Shown: piece by piece, positions 52,868-62,600 of the stretch
How the letters are laid out: every line of letters starts with the position of its first letter
How positions within the stretch are numbered: the first letter of the stretch is position 1
Assembly (NCBI GenBank): GCA_027382625.1
Contig: JAJKFJ010022509.1
Coordinates: 1-64,000 of the forward strand
DNA from: Tetmemena sp. SeJ-2015
Lineage: Eukaryota > Ciliophora > Spirotrichea > Sporadotrichida > Oxytrichidae
DNA: 64,000 bases
Direction: 5' to 3'
Made by a program: the position numbers and the translations under genes
The notes under the pieces: model-generated
What the model was told of the DNA's origin: nothing
The model's input: only the letters and a program-made list of their open reading frames with translations
Database searches by the model: none

Positions 52868-53779
52868 ATGCAGGTTCTTCGCTCCATCGACGCCCTTTCC
52901 ACACTTCCCGGCCCCCTCGCTCTTGCCGTGGGCGTGTTTGATGGAATCCACCTCGGGCACCAAGAGGTCATTCGCGCGGCTCAGGAACACGCCACGCAGC
53001 ACCACGGCACCGCAGTCGTCGTGACTTTCGATCCGCACCCCATGCAGGTGCTACGCCCCGGCTCCGCTCCCAAACTCCTCTGCGGTCCGCGCCATCAGCG
53101 GCTCATTCTCGCCCAAACGGGCATCTCCTGCCTGCTGGCCTGCCCCTTCACCGCTGAGACGGCCAAAACGCCCGCACGCGATTTCCTCCAGCAGCTGGTG
53201 CGCGCCTCACGCCCGCTGGGCTGCATCTCCGTCGGCTATACCTGGAGCTTTGGCCATGGGCGTGAAGGCAACATTCACCTGCTCATGGAAATGGGGCAGG
53301 AGCATGACTTCGCCGTGTATGGCGTGCCGCCTTTGAAAATCGACCATGAAGTCGTCAGCAGCACTCTGATCCGTGAGGCTGTTTCCAAAGGTGCTTTCGT
53401 CAAAGCGGCCACGCTGCTGGGGCGCGAGTACTCCGTCTTTGGCACCGTGGTCGAAGGCCAGAAACTCGGCCGTCAGCTCGGCTTCCCCACAGCGAATCTC
53501 GATGTCGAAAACGAGCAGCTCCCGCCGCTCGGCGTTTATGCGGTGGAGGCGCGCGTGGGTGAACAATGGTTCCCGGGCGTGGCCAATCTCGGCCGCCGGC
53601 CCACTGTCGCGGCAGACGCCGATCCTTCCCTCGAAGTACACCTGCTCAACTGGAGCGGCGACATCTACGGCCAGGATATGGAGGTGCGCTTCACCCGCCA
53701 CCTGCGCAGCGAGATGAAATTCAGCAGCCTTGATGAGCTCAAGGCGCAGATCGCGCGGGATATTCTGGCAGCCAAGTAG
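52868..53779 (+). CDS. ribF: bifunctional riboflavin kinase / FAD synthetase
   Basis: This 303-aa enzyme converts riboflavin to FMN and then FAD. The N-terminal adenylyltransferase domain has the nucleotide motif GVFDGIHLGHQ and the SSTLIRE signature. The C-terminal kinase domain begins near 185 with GRQLGFPTANL and continues with VGEQWFPGVANLGRRPT. The length is normal. The start at 52868 (MQVLRSIDALSTLPG) is supported by a family-like N-terminus; an ATG upstream is out of frame. It converges on the ThuA gene across a hairpin repeat. Confidence 0.95.
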   Translation: MQVLRSIDALSTLPGPLALAVGVFDGIHLGHQEVIRAAQEHATQHHGTAVVVTFDPHPMQVLRPGSAPKLLCGPRHQRLILAQTGISCLLACPFTAETAKTPARDFLQQLVRASRPLGCISVGYTWSFGHGREGNIHLLMEMGQEHDFAVYGVPPLKIDHEVVSSTLIREAVSKGAFVKAATLLGREYSVFGTVVEGQKLGRQLGFPTANLDVENEQLPPLGVYAVEARVGEQWFPGVANLGRRPTVAADADPSLEVHLLNWSGDIYGQDMEVRFTRHLRSEMKFSSLDELKAQIARDILAAK

Positions 53780-53781
53780 AC

Positions 53782-53829
53782 CAGTTGCGCCGCAACTGTT
53801 CTAGGACACTCCGGTTGCGGCGCAACCGG
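53782..53829. repeat. double hairpin between convergent genes (TTGCGGCGCAA family)
   Basis: First stem CAGTTGCG / CGCAACTG (53782-53798); second stem CCGGTTGCG / CGCAACCGG (53811-53829). The second is followed by GACTACTTT. A related hairpin lies at 4401-4419, also between convergent genes. Likely a bidirectional terminator or dispersed repeat. Confidence 0.75.
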
Positions 53830-53830
53830 A

Positions 53831-54742
53831 CTACTTTGCCTTCGGCTTCGGCGCTTCCTGCTTGGGATGACCTTCCAGCTTCACCACGCTCACAGCCGTT
53901 TCAGTCGGGAAATCCGCAGGCACGGCCGCCGTGCGCTCCACCTTGCCGGTGGCCGCCCATTCGGTGCCTCGCTGGAGGACGGTGTAGAAGCCGCGATCCA
54001 GCATCGAGTAGTCCGCATGGCCCAGCGTGGTGTGAAACACCCGGCCTTTTTGATAGGCGAGCACCAGGTTGTTCGGCTCGCTCACGGCAGTGAGGTCAGA
54101 CACCGCCGTGGTCAGCACCTCCACATTTTCAGCAGGGCCGCGCAGCTTGCTGTAGAGCTCGTCCTTGGCGTGCAGCCAGCGCTTGGGGAGTCCCTTCGTG
54201 ATCGGATGATCAGGGTTCTGAATTTCGACGATGAACTCATGCTGCGCGCCGTGAGCGCCGCCATTTCCCGCCACGGTGTCGCGGAAGAGTTTGCCGTCCT
54301 TCACGTACAGCCAGGGGCCGGACTTTTCATTACGACCACCCCAGCCGCCGACACCGATCATGTCATTGTATTCCTTCCACTCGGGAAAGGAATTGTTTGC
54401 CGCATGAATCGAAACAAAGCCGCCGCCGTCAGCCACATACTTGGTGAAGGCATCACGCACATTCTGCGGCCAAGGTTCGCCATTGTAGTTGCTCACCACC
54501 GCCTGGTAGTCGCTAAACACCGGCTTCCAGGCATGCCAGGCTTCCTTGGGCGATCCCTTGGGCGGTGTGGTGGTGACTTCGACGGTGAAGGCGCCGCTGC
54601 TCTCCAGCGCATTACGCAGCACGGGCGTGGTGATGTCCCACTTGTGATTGTTCTGACCGTCCACAATGAGGACTTTCAGTTTGTCTGCGGCCTGCAGGCT
54701 GGCAGCGGCACACAGGAGGATGGTAAGGAGGATGGAGCGCAT
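53831..54742 (-). CDS. ThuA-domain exported protein
   Basis: This 303-aa protein has a signal peptide (MRSILLTILLCAAASLQAA) and the ThuA fold (glutamine-amidotransferase-like). Motifs are VLIVDGQNNHKWD, YQAVVSNYNGEPWP, GGGFVSIHAANNSFPEWKEY and PKRWLHAKDELYSKLRGP. ThuA was named from trehalose utilisation in Sinorhizobium; in Verrucomicrobiota and Planctomycetota it occurs in many exported proteins linked to sugar metabolism. The exact reaction is not established. The Pro/Lys-rich tail (KQEAPKPKAK) is unusual. Confidence 0.93.
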   Translation of the reverse strand: MRSILLTILLCAAASLQAADKLKVLIVDGQNNHKWDITTPVLRNALESSGAFTVEVTTTPPKGSPKEAWHAWKPVFSDYQAVVSNYNGEPWPQNVRDAFTKYVADGGGFVSIHAANNSFPEWKEYNDMIGVGGWGGRNEKSGPWLYVKDGKLFRDTVAGNGGAHGAQHEFIVEIQNPDHPITKGLPKRWLHAKDELYSKLRGPAENVEVLTTAVSDLTAVSEPNNLVLAYQKGRVFHTTLGHADYSMLDRGFYTVLQRGTEWAATGKVERTAAVPADFPTETAVSVVKLEGHPKQEAPKPKAK

Positions 54743-54856
54743 GATTAAAACGTTGCTATCAGTACGTCACAATTTTGGCAAGAACGAACATTTGGAAGAC
54801 TTCGTAATTCACCTTGACCCTCGGTGCTGCCACCACCCACACTAAGAGGTCTCTCA

Positions 54857-56131
54857 ATGCCCCTGTTTGTTGCCTTCCTTCTCTACTTCGCGCTGCTCCT
54901 GCTGCTCGCGGTTATTTCTGCTGCGGAAACGGCCATCCACAGCGCGCGCGATGTCGAAGCGCAGCTGCTTGCCGCTGGTGAAGGTGCAGTGGCCAGAAGG
55001 CTCCGCGCCATCACTGCCAATCCCTTTGCGCAGCTGCACCACACTCTGCTGCTTTCTGCGGCGCTGAATCTCGCCCTCGCCGCACTGGGCCTGTGGATTG
55101 TCACCGGGCCGCTGTTGGCAATGGGGTGGAATGTGTGGCTCACATCATCCGTCATATTCTTGGCAACGGTCCTGCTAGGAGATATGGCTCCCAAATTTTT
55201 TGCCGCTCGCAATCCCTCGGTGGTTCTGCTCGGCAGCCTGCGTTTGCTGCATCCGCTGCGCAACGTGATCGACCCGCTCGCCTCGCTTGTTGATCGCACC
55301 ACCGACGCGCTGCTGCAAAAATTCGTCACCCGGCACATCAAGACTCGCATGCCCGTGACGCGTGATGAATTCGAAACCCTGGTGGAAATGCGCCAGGAGC
55401 AGGGCCTGCTGGACAGTGATGACAGCGCCATGATCCATGAGGCGCTCGACATCGAATCACTCACCGTGCGCGACTGCATGATCCCGCGCGTGGATCTCGC
55501 GCTCATGAGCAGCGAGGACTCACCGCAAAAGACGACCGCCATCCTGGAAAAATCCGTCGGGCGTTTTGTCATCGTCTACGGCGAGACTCCTGATTCGGTC
55601 GAAGGCGTGCTCGACACCAATGCCTGGAAACTCGCGAACCGTCCGGACTGGCGCACGCTCCTGCGCACGCCTGCCTTTGTGCCTGAGACCATGCCCGTGC
55701 TCGAAGCCCTGGAGCACCACCTGCAGCGTGATGAACAACCGGTGCTCATCGCCGATGAATACGGCGGCCTTGAAGGCATGATCACCCGCCGTGAGATCGC
55801 CGACTGGCTGCTCTATGAAGCCGCGCCATGGCATGGTGAGACCTCGGAGATTCGCGATCTCGGCGGCGGTCGTTTCCTGCTGGATGGCGGCACGCGGCTT
55901 GACCACATCAAGCAGGAACTCGGCGTCAGTTTCGACCTCGACCTGGATGTAAGCGGCATCGACACCGTCGGCGGGCTTGTTTTCAATCAGCTAGGTCATG
56001 TACCCAAGCCCGGAGAACGCATCAGCCTCGACGACGCGGACATCAAGGTGCGCCGCATCGTGCGCGCCCGCATTCAGGAGGTGGAGCTCCGCCTCAAACG
56101 CAAAAATTCCGACGACTCCGCTGCAGCTTAA
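54857..56131 (+). CDS. CNNM/CBS-domain membrane protein (hemolysin C/CorC-like)
   Basis: This 424-aa protein has an N-terminal CNNM (DUF21) domain with three to four membrane segments (residues 1-150). A CBS pair (about 205-325; EYGGLEGMITRREIAD near its end) and a C-terminal CorC_HlyC domain (about 345-420, ending in LRLKRKN) follow. Related proteins are involved in magnesium or cobalt efflux or ion homeostasis. The ATG at 54857 has an AGAGG ribosome-binding site upstream and begins at the first membrane segment. A second, shorter CNNM/CBS gene follows 15 bp downstream; the two may form a heteromer. Confidence 0.92.
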   Translation: MPLFVAFLLYFALLLLLAVISAAETAIHSARDVEAQLLAAGEGAVARRLRAITANPFAQLHHTLLLSAALNLALAALGLWIVTGPLLAMGWNVWLTSSVIFLATVLLGDMAPKFFAARNPSVVLLGSLRLLHPLRNVIDPLASLVDRTTDALLQKFVTRHIKTRMPVTRDEFETLVEMRQEQGLLDSDDSAMIHEALDIESLTVRDCMIPRVDLALMSSEDSPQKTTAILEKSVGRFVIVYGETPDSVEGVLDTNAWKLANRPDWRTLLRTPAFVPETMPVLEALEHHLQRDEQPVLIADEYGGLEGMITRREIADWLLYEAAPWHGETSEIRDLGGGRFLLDGGTRLDHIKQELGVSFDLDLDVSGIDTVGGLVFNQLGHVPKPGERISLDDADIKVRRIVRARIQEVELRLKRKNSDDSAAA

Positions 56132-56146
56132 AGTCCTCACACCCGC

Positions 56147-57082
56147 ATGACCTGGCTCCTGCTCCTCCTCTGCCTCGCTCTTTCCTTCATGCTCTCCGGC
56201 CTGGAGAGCGCGGTGATGGCCGTCAGCCGTGTGCGTGTGCGCCATGCAGCCAGTGCCGGCGACCGCCGCGCACGCGGCCTGCTGCCGCTGCTGGAGGACC
56301 GTGATGCGCTGATCGGCTGCATCACCGTGGCCAATCACCTCACCAATCTCGCCGCCTTCCTGCTCGTCGCTTTTCCCATCATCCACCATGCGACTCTGTG
56401 GGGCTACGTGCTGGCATTCACGCTCGCGCTGCCCGTTTTCCTCATCGGCCTGGAAGTGATGCCCAAGAAGCTCTTTCGCAGCTACCCCTTCCGCTCCATG
56501 CGCAGTGTCTCGCCGCTCGTCCATCTCGTCGGTCTGGCGCGTCCTTTGTTTCGCGTGGTGACCGGCAAAAAAAGCACCGTCACCAGCGAAGTGCCCAGCG
56601 AGGCACGTCAGACACGCGGGCGTGACGATCTGAAAGCGCTGGCGCAGGAACTCGCCGCCCAGCATCAGCTGACACCGAATGCGATGCATCTCATCGAGCG
56701 CGTGCTCGACTACAAAAAGCTGAGCACCGGTGACATCATGCAGCCGCTGGCACGCAGCATGGCCCTCGCCGCTGAGATCCCGCTCAGCACGGCCTTGATT
56801 GTGGCCCGTGAGCAAAACTGCACGCTGCTTCCTGTGCTGGGAGACAATGGCAGCTTCATCGGCTTGCTCGACACCACCGACCTCCCCGCCGTCATCCCGC
56901 CGGACCGCCTCGTGCGCCACCACATGCGTACGCTGGATACCGTTCCCGCCAGCCTGCCCGCTCTGCACACGCTGCAGCGCATGCGCAAATCCGGCCGCCG
57001 CCTCGCCATCGTGGTGGATGAACGCCAGCAGCCGCTGGGTCTTATTACTGAGGAGCGACTGCTGGAGCCGCTGATGCACTGA
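56147..57082 (+). CDS. second CNNM/CBS-domain membrane protein
   Basis: This 311-aa protein has an N-terminal CNNM domain (LLLLLCLALSFMLSGLESAVMAVS, NHLTNLAAFLLV and GLEVMPKKLFRSYPFR) and CBS-like repeats at about 190-305. It lacks the C-terminal CorC_HlyC domain. It is encoded directly after a longer paralogue, so the two are probably co-expressed and may act together. The exact ion is unknown. Confidence 0.88.
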   Translation: MTWLLLLLCLALSFMLSGLESAVMAVSRVRVRHAASAGDRRARGLLPLLEDRDALIGCITVANHLTNLAAFLLVAFPIIHHATLWGYVLAFTLALPVFLIGLEVMPKKLFRSYPFRSMRSVSPLVHLVGLARPLFRVVTGKKSTVTSEVPSEARQTRGRDDLKALAQELAAQHQLTPNAMHLIERVLDYKKLSTGDIMQPLARSMALAAEIPLSTALIVAREQNCTLLPVLGDNGSFIGLLDTTDLPAVIPPDRLVRHHMRTLDTVPASLPALHTLQRMRKSGRRLAIVVDERQQPLGLITEERLLEPLMH

Positions 57083-57089
57083 AGGGCGG

Positions 57090-57171
57090 AGTTTTACGGT
57101 GGTTGACGATTGTTGACTGTGGTTGACGATGGTTGGGTCCAAGCCCACGATTTCATTCGTCATTTTCACCT
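57090..57171. repeat. short 10-bp direct repeats and a heptamer fragment before rdgB
   Basis: GGTTGACGAT, TGTTGACTGT, GGTTGACGAT and GGTTGGGTCC occur in tandem at about 57101-57140. ATTCGTCATT lies at about 57154 just before the start. Both look like short slippage-type repeats. Confidence 0.6.
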
Positions 57172-57768
57172 ATGTCCCGACTCGTCTTCGCCACCTCCAA
57201 TGCTCACAAGACTGAAGAAGTCGCCGCCATTCTCGGAGAGGATTGGCAAGTCGTAGATCTTCGCGCTCATCCCGGGGTCACACTGGATGAAGAAACAGGC
57301 GACACCTTCGAGGCCAACGCCATCATCAAAGCTGTGAGCGGCAGCCGGGGTGTGCCCGGCCTGCTGGTGCTGGCGGATGATTCCGGTCTGGAGGTGGATG
57401 CGCTGGACGGTGCGCCCGGTGTGCGCAGCGCACGCTATGCAGGAGAGACCGCCAATGCCGCAGACAACCGCGCGAAGTTGAAAACCGAACTCGCCAAGCT
57501 GCCGCAGGACATCCCCTTCACCGGACGCTTTCAATGCTGCATGGTTCTCGCACGTGATGGCGAAGTCCTGCACGTCACGAGCGGCAGCGTGGAAGGCCGC
57601 CTGCTCACGGAGGAAGTGGGTGCGGGTGGCTTCGGCTACGATGCGCTTTTTATTCCTGACGGCTTCACGGATACTTTTGGTGTGCTTCCAGCCGAGACCA
57701 AGAACCAGCTCAGCCATCGTGCGCGTGCCCTCGCGGCGATGAAGGAGCAACTCGCCTCACTGGCCTGA
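57172..57768 (+). CDS. rdgB: non-canonical purine NTP pyrophosphatase
   Basis: This 198-aa enzyme hydrolyses dITP, dHAPTP and XTP to monophosphates, cleaning the nucleotide pool. Family motifs are present: FATSNAHKTEEVAAIL near the N-terminus, LADDSGLEVDALDGAPGV, RSARYAGE, FGYDALFIPDG and the C-terminal KNQLSHRARAL. The length is as expected. ATG 57172 (MSRLVFATSNAHKT) fits family starts. The next gene starts 5 bp after the stop. Confidence 0.95.
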   Translation: MSRLVFATSNAHKTEEVAAILGEDWQVVDLRAHPGVTLDEETGDTFEANAIIKAVSGSRGVPGLLVLADDSGLEVDALDGAPGVRSARYAGETANAADNRAKLKTELAKLPQDIPFTGRFQCCMVLARDGEVLHVTSGSVEGRLLTEEVGAGGFGYDALFIPDGFTDTFGVLPAETKNQLSHRARALAAMKEQLASLA

Positions 57769-57772
57769 GCTT

Positions 57773-58648
57773 ATGCGTCCGCTGATCTTCATCCTCACCC
57801 TGGCGCTGGCTGGCTGCAGCACGCCGCCACCGCCTGCGCCACTCAAAGCAGAGTCAGGACAGCCGTCCCTCGTACCGCCCTACCCTTCGGTGGAGGAAGT
57901 GGCCGTGCAGGCTCCTCCGGCCAAGCCAACTCCCACAGCGAACTGGACAGCCATCTCCGACTTCAAGGGTCAGCCGCTTTTCGGCGGGGCTTCGGTGATC
58001 GAATACAAAATCGGCCGCGAGCACCATTCCTTCTCACTGCAGATCGTGGTCTTCGACAGCCGCCAGTATGATCTCAAGGTCATCGACCAGCCGGAAGACT
58101 GGTCCGGTGGCAACCGACTCACGGACAGCATGCGCGCTGCCGCAGCCGTGGCCGGCGTGAACGGCGGTTTCTTCACGCCTGACTTCAAGCCCATGGGCCT
58201 CATGATCGCCAGCGGCAAGCGCACCGGCACCTGGCAGACGGGTCCGCTGCTCACCGGCGCAGTCGTTGTCACTTCCCAGCCCCAACTGCTGTGGAATGCA
58301 GATGTGAACCCCGAAGGTGCAAGTGAACTTTTGCAGGCCGGCCCGCGTCTGGTCGATGACGGTCAGGCCGTGGCAGGACTCGATGCCAAGAAGCGCAGCA
58401 CTCGTACCTTCATCGCCAATGACGGCGGCAACCAGTGGCTCCTGGGCCTCGCGCACGACATCACTCTGAGTGAACTCGCCGAGTTGCTCACCACCCCAGG
58501 CGTCATGCCCGCATTCACGGTGAACCGTGCGCTCAATCTCGATGGCGGCCATTCTTCCGCCCTCTACTTCCGCACCAACGATGGTCGCGAACACACCCAT
58601 CCCGGCTGGAGCACGGTGAGGAATTATCTGGGCATCGTGCCGAAGTGA
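57773..58648 (+). CDS. phosphodiester glycosidase (NAGPA)-domain lipoprotein
   Basis: This 291-aa protein has a lipoprotein signal (ILTLALAGC, Cys 15), a Pro-rich linker and a NAGPA-type domain. Key motifs are AGVNGGFFTPDFKPMG, LLQAGPRLV and the family signature ALNLDGGHSSALYF near the C-terminus. NAGPA enzymes remove N-acetylglucosamine-1-phosphodiester caps; bacterial relatives act on cell-wall or exopolysaccharide substrates. It starts just after rdgB. Its specific substrate is unknown. Confidence 0.9.
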   Translation: MRPLIFILTLALAGCSTPPPPAPLKAESGQPSLVPPYPSVEEVAVQAPPAKPTPTANWTAISDFKGQPLFGGASVIEYKIGREHHSFSLQIVVFDSRQYDLKVIDQPEDWSGGNRLTDSMRAAAAVAGVNGGFFTPDFKPMGLMIASGKRTGTWQTGPLLTGAVVVTSQPQLLWNADVNPEGASELLQAGPRLVDDGQAVAGLDAKKRSTRTFIANDGGNQWLLGLAHDITLSELAELLTTPGVMPAFTVNRALNLDGGHSSALYFRTNDGREHTHPGWSTVRNYLGIVPK

Positions 58649-58792
58649 GGCTGGCAGGTTGAGCTTACCGTGGTGGAGTGGCGAGGGGCAAGTTTTGGAT
58701 GATGCGCACAGCCCCCCCCAAAGCGCATAGGCGGCCTCATGACTCCCTCAGCCAGCCGTTGCACCATTGCCATCTTCAGCTAGTCTTCAGCC

Positions 58793-59005
58793 ATGAGTTC
58801 GCTCGCTTTAGAAATCGATCAAACCATGCAGCAACTGGACGCTGTCACTGCCTCCCGGCTTGAACGTCTCGTACGCGATGCTCTGGCTTTGGTAAAGTCG
58901 AACACCGTCCCTGGTGAAAAGAGCCAAAGCATTCGCTTCCCGCTCGTTCAAGGAGCAAAACCCATCACCAGTGAGGATGTCGCGCGCCTCCAGGATGAAG
59001 TTTGA
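58793..59005 (+). CDS. putative antitoxin of a VapBC-like pair
   Basis: This 70-aa, mainly helical protein (MSSLALEIDQTMQQLDAV) has a charged tail ending EDVARLQDEV. It lies 15 bp before a PIN-domain toxin gene, the usual VapB position and size. No recognised DNA-binding motif is obvious. The assignment rests on context. Confidence 0.6.
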   Translation: MSSLALEIDQTMQQLDAVTASRLERLVRDALALVKSNTVPGEKSQSIRFPLVQGAKPITSEDVARLQDEV

Positions 59006-59020
59006 TTTCCAGAATTCCCT

Positions 59021-59416
59021 ATGGTCTGGCTCCTTGATGGCAACCTACTCACAGCACTCGCGATCAGTTCGCACGTACATCACGTGCGTGCATTGGACTG
59101 GTTCTACTCGCAGCCACGCCGCTTTGCCACCTGTTCGGTGACGGAAGGAACACTCCTGCGCCTGCACATGATGTCTGCGCCCGACACTTCGGCGGCCGCC
59201 GCCTGGACCACGCTCGGGCAGCTACGTCAGATGCAGGGCCATGAGTTCTGGCTGGACGGCTTTAGCTACGAAGAAGTGCGCCATCACGGTTTGAAAGGGC
59301 ACCGGCAGATCACCGATGCTTGGTTGGCTGAACTTGTCCGTCAACGCAGAGGTCGGCTCGCAACACTCGACAGCGGCCTTGCCGCTTTCCATCCTGATGT
59401 AGCGCACCTGGTTTGA
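59021..59416 (+). CDS. PIN-domain ribonuclease (VapC-like toxin)
   Basis: This 131-aa protein carries a PIN domain. The first acidic residue is in LLDGNLLTALA, the second in CSVTEGTLLRLHM, and two further Asp lie in ITDAWLAEL and ATLDSGLAAF, so the acidic set is complete. PIN toxins are endoribonucleases, controlled by the upstream antitoxin. The first motif reads DGN instead of the common DxN form with a different middle residue. The pair sits between a lipoprotein gene and a hydrolase remnant. Confidence 0.85.
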   Translation: MVWLLDGNLLTALAISSHVHHVRALDWFYSQPRRFATCSVTEGTLLRLHMMSAPDTSAAAAWTTLGQLRQMQGHEFWLDGFSYEEVRHHGLKGHRQITDAWLAELVRQRRGRLATLDSGLAAFHPDVAHLV

Positions 59417-59461
59417 TCCGCTTATGGATCGCAGCGCCTGAGAGAAGGACCGCCTGGGGAA

Positions 59462-59602
59462 TCAGCGCTTCTCCGCCGGCTTCAGAATCGCTCCCATCCA
59501 CGCAGTAAACTGCGTCATGAAATCCGGTGGCCGGGTGTGCTTGGAGACTCCTTCGTAGAGCTTCAGGGTGACGTGGGCGCCCTGGCCCTTCACGCGCCCC
59601 CG
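59462..59602 (-). pseudogene. C-terminal fragment of an alpha/beta hydrolase
   Basis: About 46 codons of a minus-strand frame read VTLKLYEGVSKHTRPPDF and end FTAWMGAILKPAEKR before TGA. This resembles the last part of an alpha/beta-hydrolase. No start and no catalytic Ser region is present; a stop codon bounds it at 59603-59605. It is a degraded remnant next to the rpoC terminator. The assignment is by family resemblance only. Confidence 0.55.
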
Positions 59603-59608
59603 TTACGC

Positions 59609-59644
59609 AAAACCGCCTCCGACGGCTTGCACCGAGGGAGGCGG
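59609..59644 (-). terminator. putative terminator of the rpoBC transcript
   Basis: On the minus strand, CCGCCTCC pairs with GGAGGCGG (59613-59620 with 59637-59644) over a 16-base loop and is followed by TTTT (59609-59612 as AAAA on the plus strand). It lies 26 bp after the rpoC stop. The T-tract is short, so strength is uncertain. Confidence 0.65.
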
Positions 59645-59669
59645 GTGAGGTTTGAACGGGCAGGCGAGT

Positions 59670-62600
59670 TTACGCAGCGTCTTCGTCCACGATGGCAGGC
59701 AGCGCAGGGCGCTCGGTTTCGTGGAGTTCGAAGTTGCGGTTGCTGATGAAGCCAGTGCCGGCCGGGATGAGGTGACCCATGATGACGTTTTCCTTGAAGC
59801 CGCGCAGGAAGTCGGACTTGGCAAGGGTGGCGGCTTCGGTGAGCACACGGGTGGTGTCCTGGAAGGAAGCAGCCGAGATGAAGGATTCGGTTTCGATGGA
59901 AGCCTTGGTGATGCCGAGAAGAACTGGCTCTGCCTCTGCAGGCTTGCCGCCTTCTTCGGAAACACGGTTGTTTTCCTTCTCGAACTCGCCGCGGTCGATC
60001 TGGTCGCCCCAGAGGAACTCGGTGTCGCCGGTGTCGGTGACCTTCACCTTGCGCAGCATCTGACGGATGATGATCTCAACGTGCTTGTCATTGATTTCCA
60101 CACCCTGGGCGCGGTACACTTCCTGAACTTCGTTGACCAAGTGCTCACGGAGAGCCTGTGGGCCAAGAATTTCGAGGAGGTCATGCGGAACGACTGGACC
60201 GTCGGTGATCTGGTCGCCTTTGCTGACGTGGTCGCCGTTGAACAGCAAGATGTGCTTGCTGCGGGGGATGAGATGTTCTTCCTGCTGGCCGGTCTTGTTG
60301 TCGGTGACGATCACGCGGCGCTTGCCACGGACCAGACCGCCAATTTCAACCACACCGTCGATACGGGCGATTTCGCAGGCGTCCTTCGGCTTACGGGCTT
60401 CGAAGAGTTCGGCCACACGTGGAAGACCACCGGTGATGTCCTTCGTCTTGGAGGCCTTACGAGGCGTCTTGGCGATGGTGGTACCAGCCTCGACCTTCTC
60501 GTTGTTCTTCACGCTCAAGTGAGCGCCCGCTGGAATGGTGTAGCTGGCGAGAACTTCGTGCGTCTTCGGATTCACCACGACGACCTGCGGATGGAGGTCT
60601 TCCTTGTGCTCGATGACGACGGTTTCTTCGTTGCCGGTGGACTCGTTCTTTTCCTTGGTGATCGTGATGCCCGAGATCATGTCGCGGAACTCCAGCTTAC
60701 CAGCCTTCTCGGTGATAATCGGCACGTTATACGGATCCCAGGTGACGACCTGCTGGCCCTTCTTGACCTTGCCACCGTCTTCGACGGAGATAACGGCACC
60801 CGTGACCAGCTTGTGGCTTTCGAGTTCGCGACCGTCGTCGTCGTGGATGGAGAGGATGCCGTTCTTGGTAAGGGCGATCCAGGTGCCTTCGATCGTGGTA
60901 ACCGCACGCATGTCGGTGTACTTGACGGTACCAGCGTTTTTGACGTTGATGAAGGGCTGCTTGAATGAGGCCGTGGCAGCACCACCCACGTGGAAGGTAC
61001 GCATGGTGAGCTGCGTTCCGGGTTCGCCGATGGACTGGGCAGCGACGATGCCGACGGCTTCGCCGATCTTCGCCATTTTATGCGTGGCGAGGTGGAGGCC
61101 GTAGCACTTCGAGCAGCAGCCGCGCTTGCTTTCGCAAGTGAGCACGGAGCGGATCTTGAGCTTCTCGACGCCGATCTTCGCGAGGTGAGCGGCTTCTTTT
61201 TCGGAAGCGAGCTGACCGGCCTTGATGACGATGCTCTTGTCCACGGGATCATGGATCGTTTCGCAGGAGACACGGCCATAGACGCGGGTCTTGAGATCAA
61301 CGATTTCTTCGTCACCCTGATAGATGGAAGCGAGCGTGATGCCGTTGACGGTGCCGCAATCTTCCTCAGTGACGATGACGTCCTGAGAAACGTCGACGAG
61401 CTTACGGGTCATGTACCCGGAGTCAGCCGTCTTCAGAGCGGTATCGGCAAGGCCTTTACGAGCACCGTGAGTGGAGATGAAGTATTCGAGCACGCTCAGA
61501 CCTTCACGGAAGTTCGAGGTGATCGGACGTTCGATAATTTCACCGGAAGGCTTGGCCATCAGACCGCGCATGCCGGCAAGCTGCTTGATCTGCGTACGGT
61601 TGCCTCGGGCGCCCGAGTTCACCATGACGTAGAGCGGATTGTGGTGCTTCTTGCCCTCGTTGTATTCCAGAGTGCGGAAGAGTTCGTCGGCGACGATTTC
61701 ACCCACCTGCGTCCAGATGTCGATGATCTTCTGATAGCGCTCACCGTTGGTGATAATACCACGGCGATACTGCTTCTCGATTTCTTCGATCTGCTTGTAG
61801 GCGTTTTCAAGACCAGCGGCCTTGGCGGTCGGGATGACCATGTCGGTGATACCGATGGAGCAACCGGAACGGGTCGCTTCGCGGAAGCCGAGCTGCTTGA
61901 GACGGTCAAGAGCGTGGACGGTTTCCTTCTGGCCCACGGTCTGGAAACAACGCCAGATGATGTCGGAGATCTGCTTCTTGCCGACGGTGGTGTTGATGAA
62001 GCCGAGGCCTTCAGGCCAGGTTTCATTGAAGAGAACACGGCCTGCGGTTGTCTCGATGACAGCCTTGGTAGGATCACCAAACGGGCGCTTCGGCAGGTTC
62101 CAGTCAGGATTGCGGAAACGAATCTTGTCGTTCACCGTCAAGCCGCCTTCGGAAATGGCGAATTCGACTTCAGGGGCGTCATTGAAGATCGGCACGCGAC
62201 CTTCGACATCACCCTTCTTGCCCTTGGCATCCTGGTTCGGGAACTCACGCAGGTAGGTGAGGAAGTAGCAACCCAGAGGAATGTCCTGGGAAGGGTTCAT
62301 CACCGGCTTGCCGCTGGCAGGGCTGAACAGGTTGTTCGGCGCAAGCATGAGCAGGCGGGCTTCCATCTGAGCTTCGATGGAAAGTGGGACGTGAACGGCC
62401 ATCTGGTCACCGTCGAAGTCGGCGTTGTAGGCCGTACAAACGAGGGGATGCACGCGAATGGCCTCACCTTCGATGAGCTTCGGCTCGAAAGCCTGGATCG
62501 AAAGACGATGGAGCGTCGGAGCGCGGTTGAGGAGAACGGGGTGACCCTTGGTCACTTCGTCCAGAATGTCCCACACTTCAGGTGTGCGGCGTTCGATCAT

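Noticed and set aside
59652..60968. Long plus-strand open frame
   Set aside because: It is antisense to rpoC, whose motifs are complete; the frame is an artefact of GC-rich codon use.
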